NCBI GenBank assembly: GCA_023389005.1 | Contig: JAEWFE010000186.1 | Span: forward strand, 1-5,363 | DNA: 5,363 nucleotides | Reading direction: 5' to 3' | DNA from: Bacillota bacterium | GTDB lineage: Bacteria > Bacillota > Bacilli > Lactobacillales > Enterococcaceae | In this document: positions 5,014 to 5,363 of the stretch, piece after piece | Layout: each line of letters starts with the position of its first letter | Position numbering within the stretch: position 1 is the stretch's first letter | Notes under the pieces: generated by a model | Told to the model about the DNA's origin: nothing | Databases searched by the model: none | The model's input: the letters and a program-made list of their open reading frames with translations, nothing else | Made by a program: the position numbers and the translations under genes

Positions 5014-5363
5014 TTGGTAGAACCTTTATTTATGAAACCCGTATTTCAAGAAAAAATTTGGGGTGGCTCAAGATTACATACGGTCTTTGGTTATGAACTT
5101 CCTAGTGACAAGATAGGAGAAGACTGGGCAATCAGTGCGCATCCCCATGGCAAAAGTGTGATTGAAAATGGTCCTTTCAAAGGTCAAACTTTAGATCAAC
5201 TTTGGCAAGACCATCAAGAATTATTCGGTCATCAATCAGAAGAAGTTTTCCCGTTATTAGTAAAGATTTTGGATGCGGAAGATGATTTATCTGTCCAAGT
5301 CCATCCTGATGACGAATATGGCAAACATCATGCTGGTGAGCTAGGTAAGACTGAGTGCTGGTA
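5014..5363 (+). CDS. manA: Mannose-6-phosphate isomerase, class I, N-terminal part (3' truncated by window end)
   Basis: The first 116 codons plus two bases of type I phosphomannose isomerase, the zinc enzyme that interconverts mannose 6-phosphate and fructose 6-phosphate in the cytoplasm, joining PTS-imported mannose to glycolysis. Family blocks in order: PVFQEKIWGG (9-18), FGYELPS, GEDWAISAHPHG (35-46), ENGPFKGQTL (51-60), FPLLVKILDAEDDLSVQVHPDD (79-100) and GELGKTECWY (108-117). Zinc ligands visible are Q95 and H97 (QVH) and E114 (TEC); the later histidine is beyond the window. The Firmicutes enzymes are about 315-320 residues, so some 200 are missing. Start: TTG at 5014 gives MVEPLFMKPVFQEKIWGG, matching remembered Bacillus and enterococcal N-termini; GAAAGAGTGAT upstream is a usable binding site. 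GTG 5005 and ATG 5032 are less likely. It has its own promoter and possible CcpA control. Confidence 0.93.
   Translation, partial: MVEPLFMKPVFQEKIWGGSRLHTVFGYELPSDKIGEDWAISAHPHGKSVIENGPFKGQTLDQLWQDHQELFGHQSEEVFPLLVKILDAEDDLSVQVHPDDEYGKHHAGELGKTECW

Noticed and set aside
1..5363. CRISPR, toxin-antitoxin, restriction-modification, phage or insertion sequence genes
   Set aside because: None of the proteins belongs to such families and no regularly spaced repeats are present.

Overview
The window is an AT-rich stretch of chromosome from a low-GC Gram-positive bacterium, most likely a lactic acid bacterium of the Enterococcus/Vagococcus kind. That placement is inferred from the protein types (Opp peptide-binding protein, PepT, HIT with YtxH, a CppA-like protein, a type I mannose-6-phosphate isomerase starting MVEPLFMKPVFQEKIWGG), from Gram-positive-style Shine-Dalgarno sites and from codon use. 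It was not checked against a database. I see no transposase, phage, tRNA, rRNA, CRISPR or defence gene.

Layout. (1) Bases 1-1737, plus strand: the 3' end of a peptide-binding lipoprotein gene (oppA type) followed within 9 bases by pepT (tripeptidase T), a pairing of peptide uptake with peptide breakdown. A strong hairpin terminator at 1751-1795 closes this operon. (2) Bases 1801-2756, minus strand: hit (HIT-family nucleotide hydrolase/transferase) then ytxH (small membrane-anchored coiled-coil protein), converging on pepT. Between them lies a 111-base imperfect palindrome next to an 11-base direct repeat; this is the least explained part of the window. (3) Bases 2910-3921, plus strand: a single gene for a two-domain VOC-fold protein resembling the streptococcal CppA family, with its own promoter, a dyad over a second -10 box, and a terminator. 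(4) Bases 3946-4944: a serine hydrolase of the class C beta-lactamase / penicillin-binding protein family with all three active-site motifs but no signal peptide. (5) From 4966: a consensus extended -10 promoter, a cre-like CcpA site in the leader, and the 5' part of manA, cut by the window end.

The genes are mostly housekeeping and carbon/nitrogen metabolism. Start codons needed care: Shine-Dalgarno position and alignment to remembered family N-termini favour TTG for pepT, GTG for ytxH, ATG (not the upstream TTG) for hit, the second ATG for the VOC gene and TTG for manA.

I found no convincing undescribed multi-gene system. The items most worth a second look are the palindrome between hit and ytxH, the loss of metal-binding residues in the VOC protein, two glycine replacements beside the HIT motif, and the cre-like site at manA.
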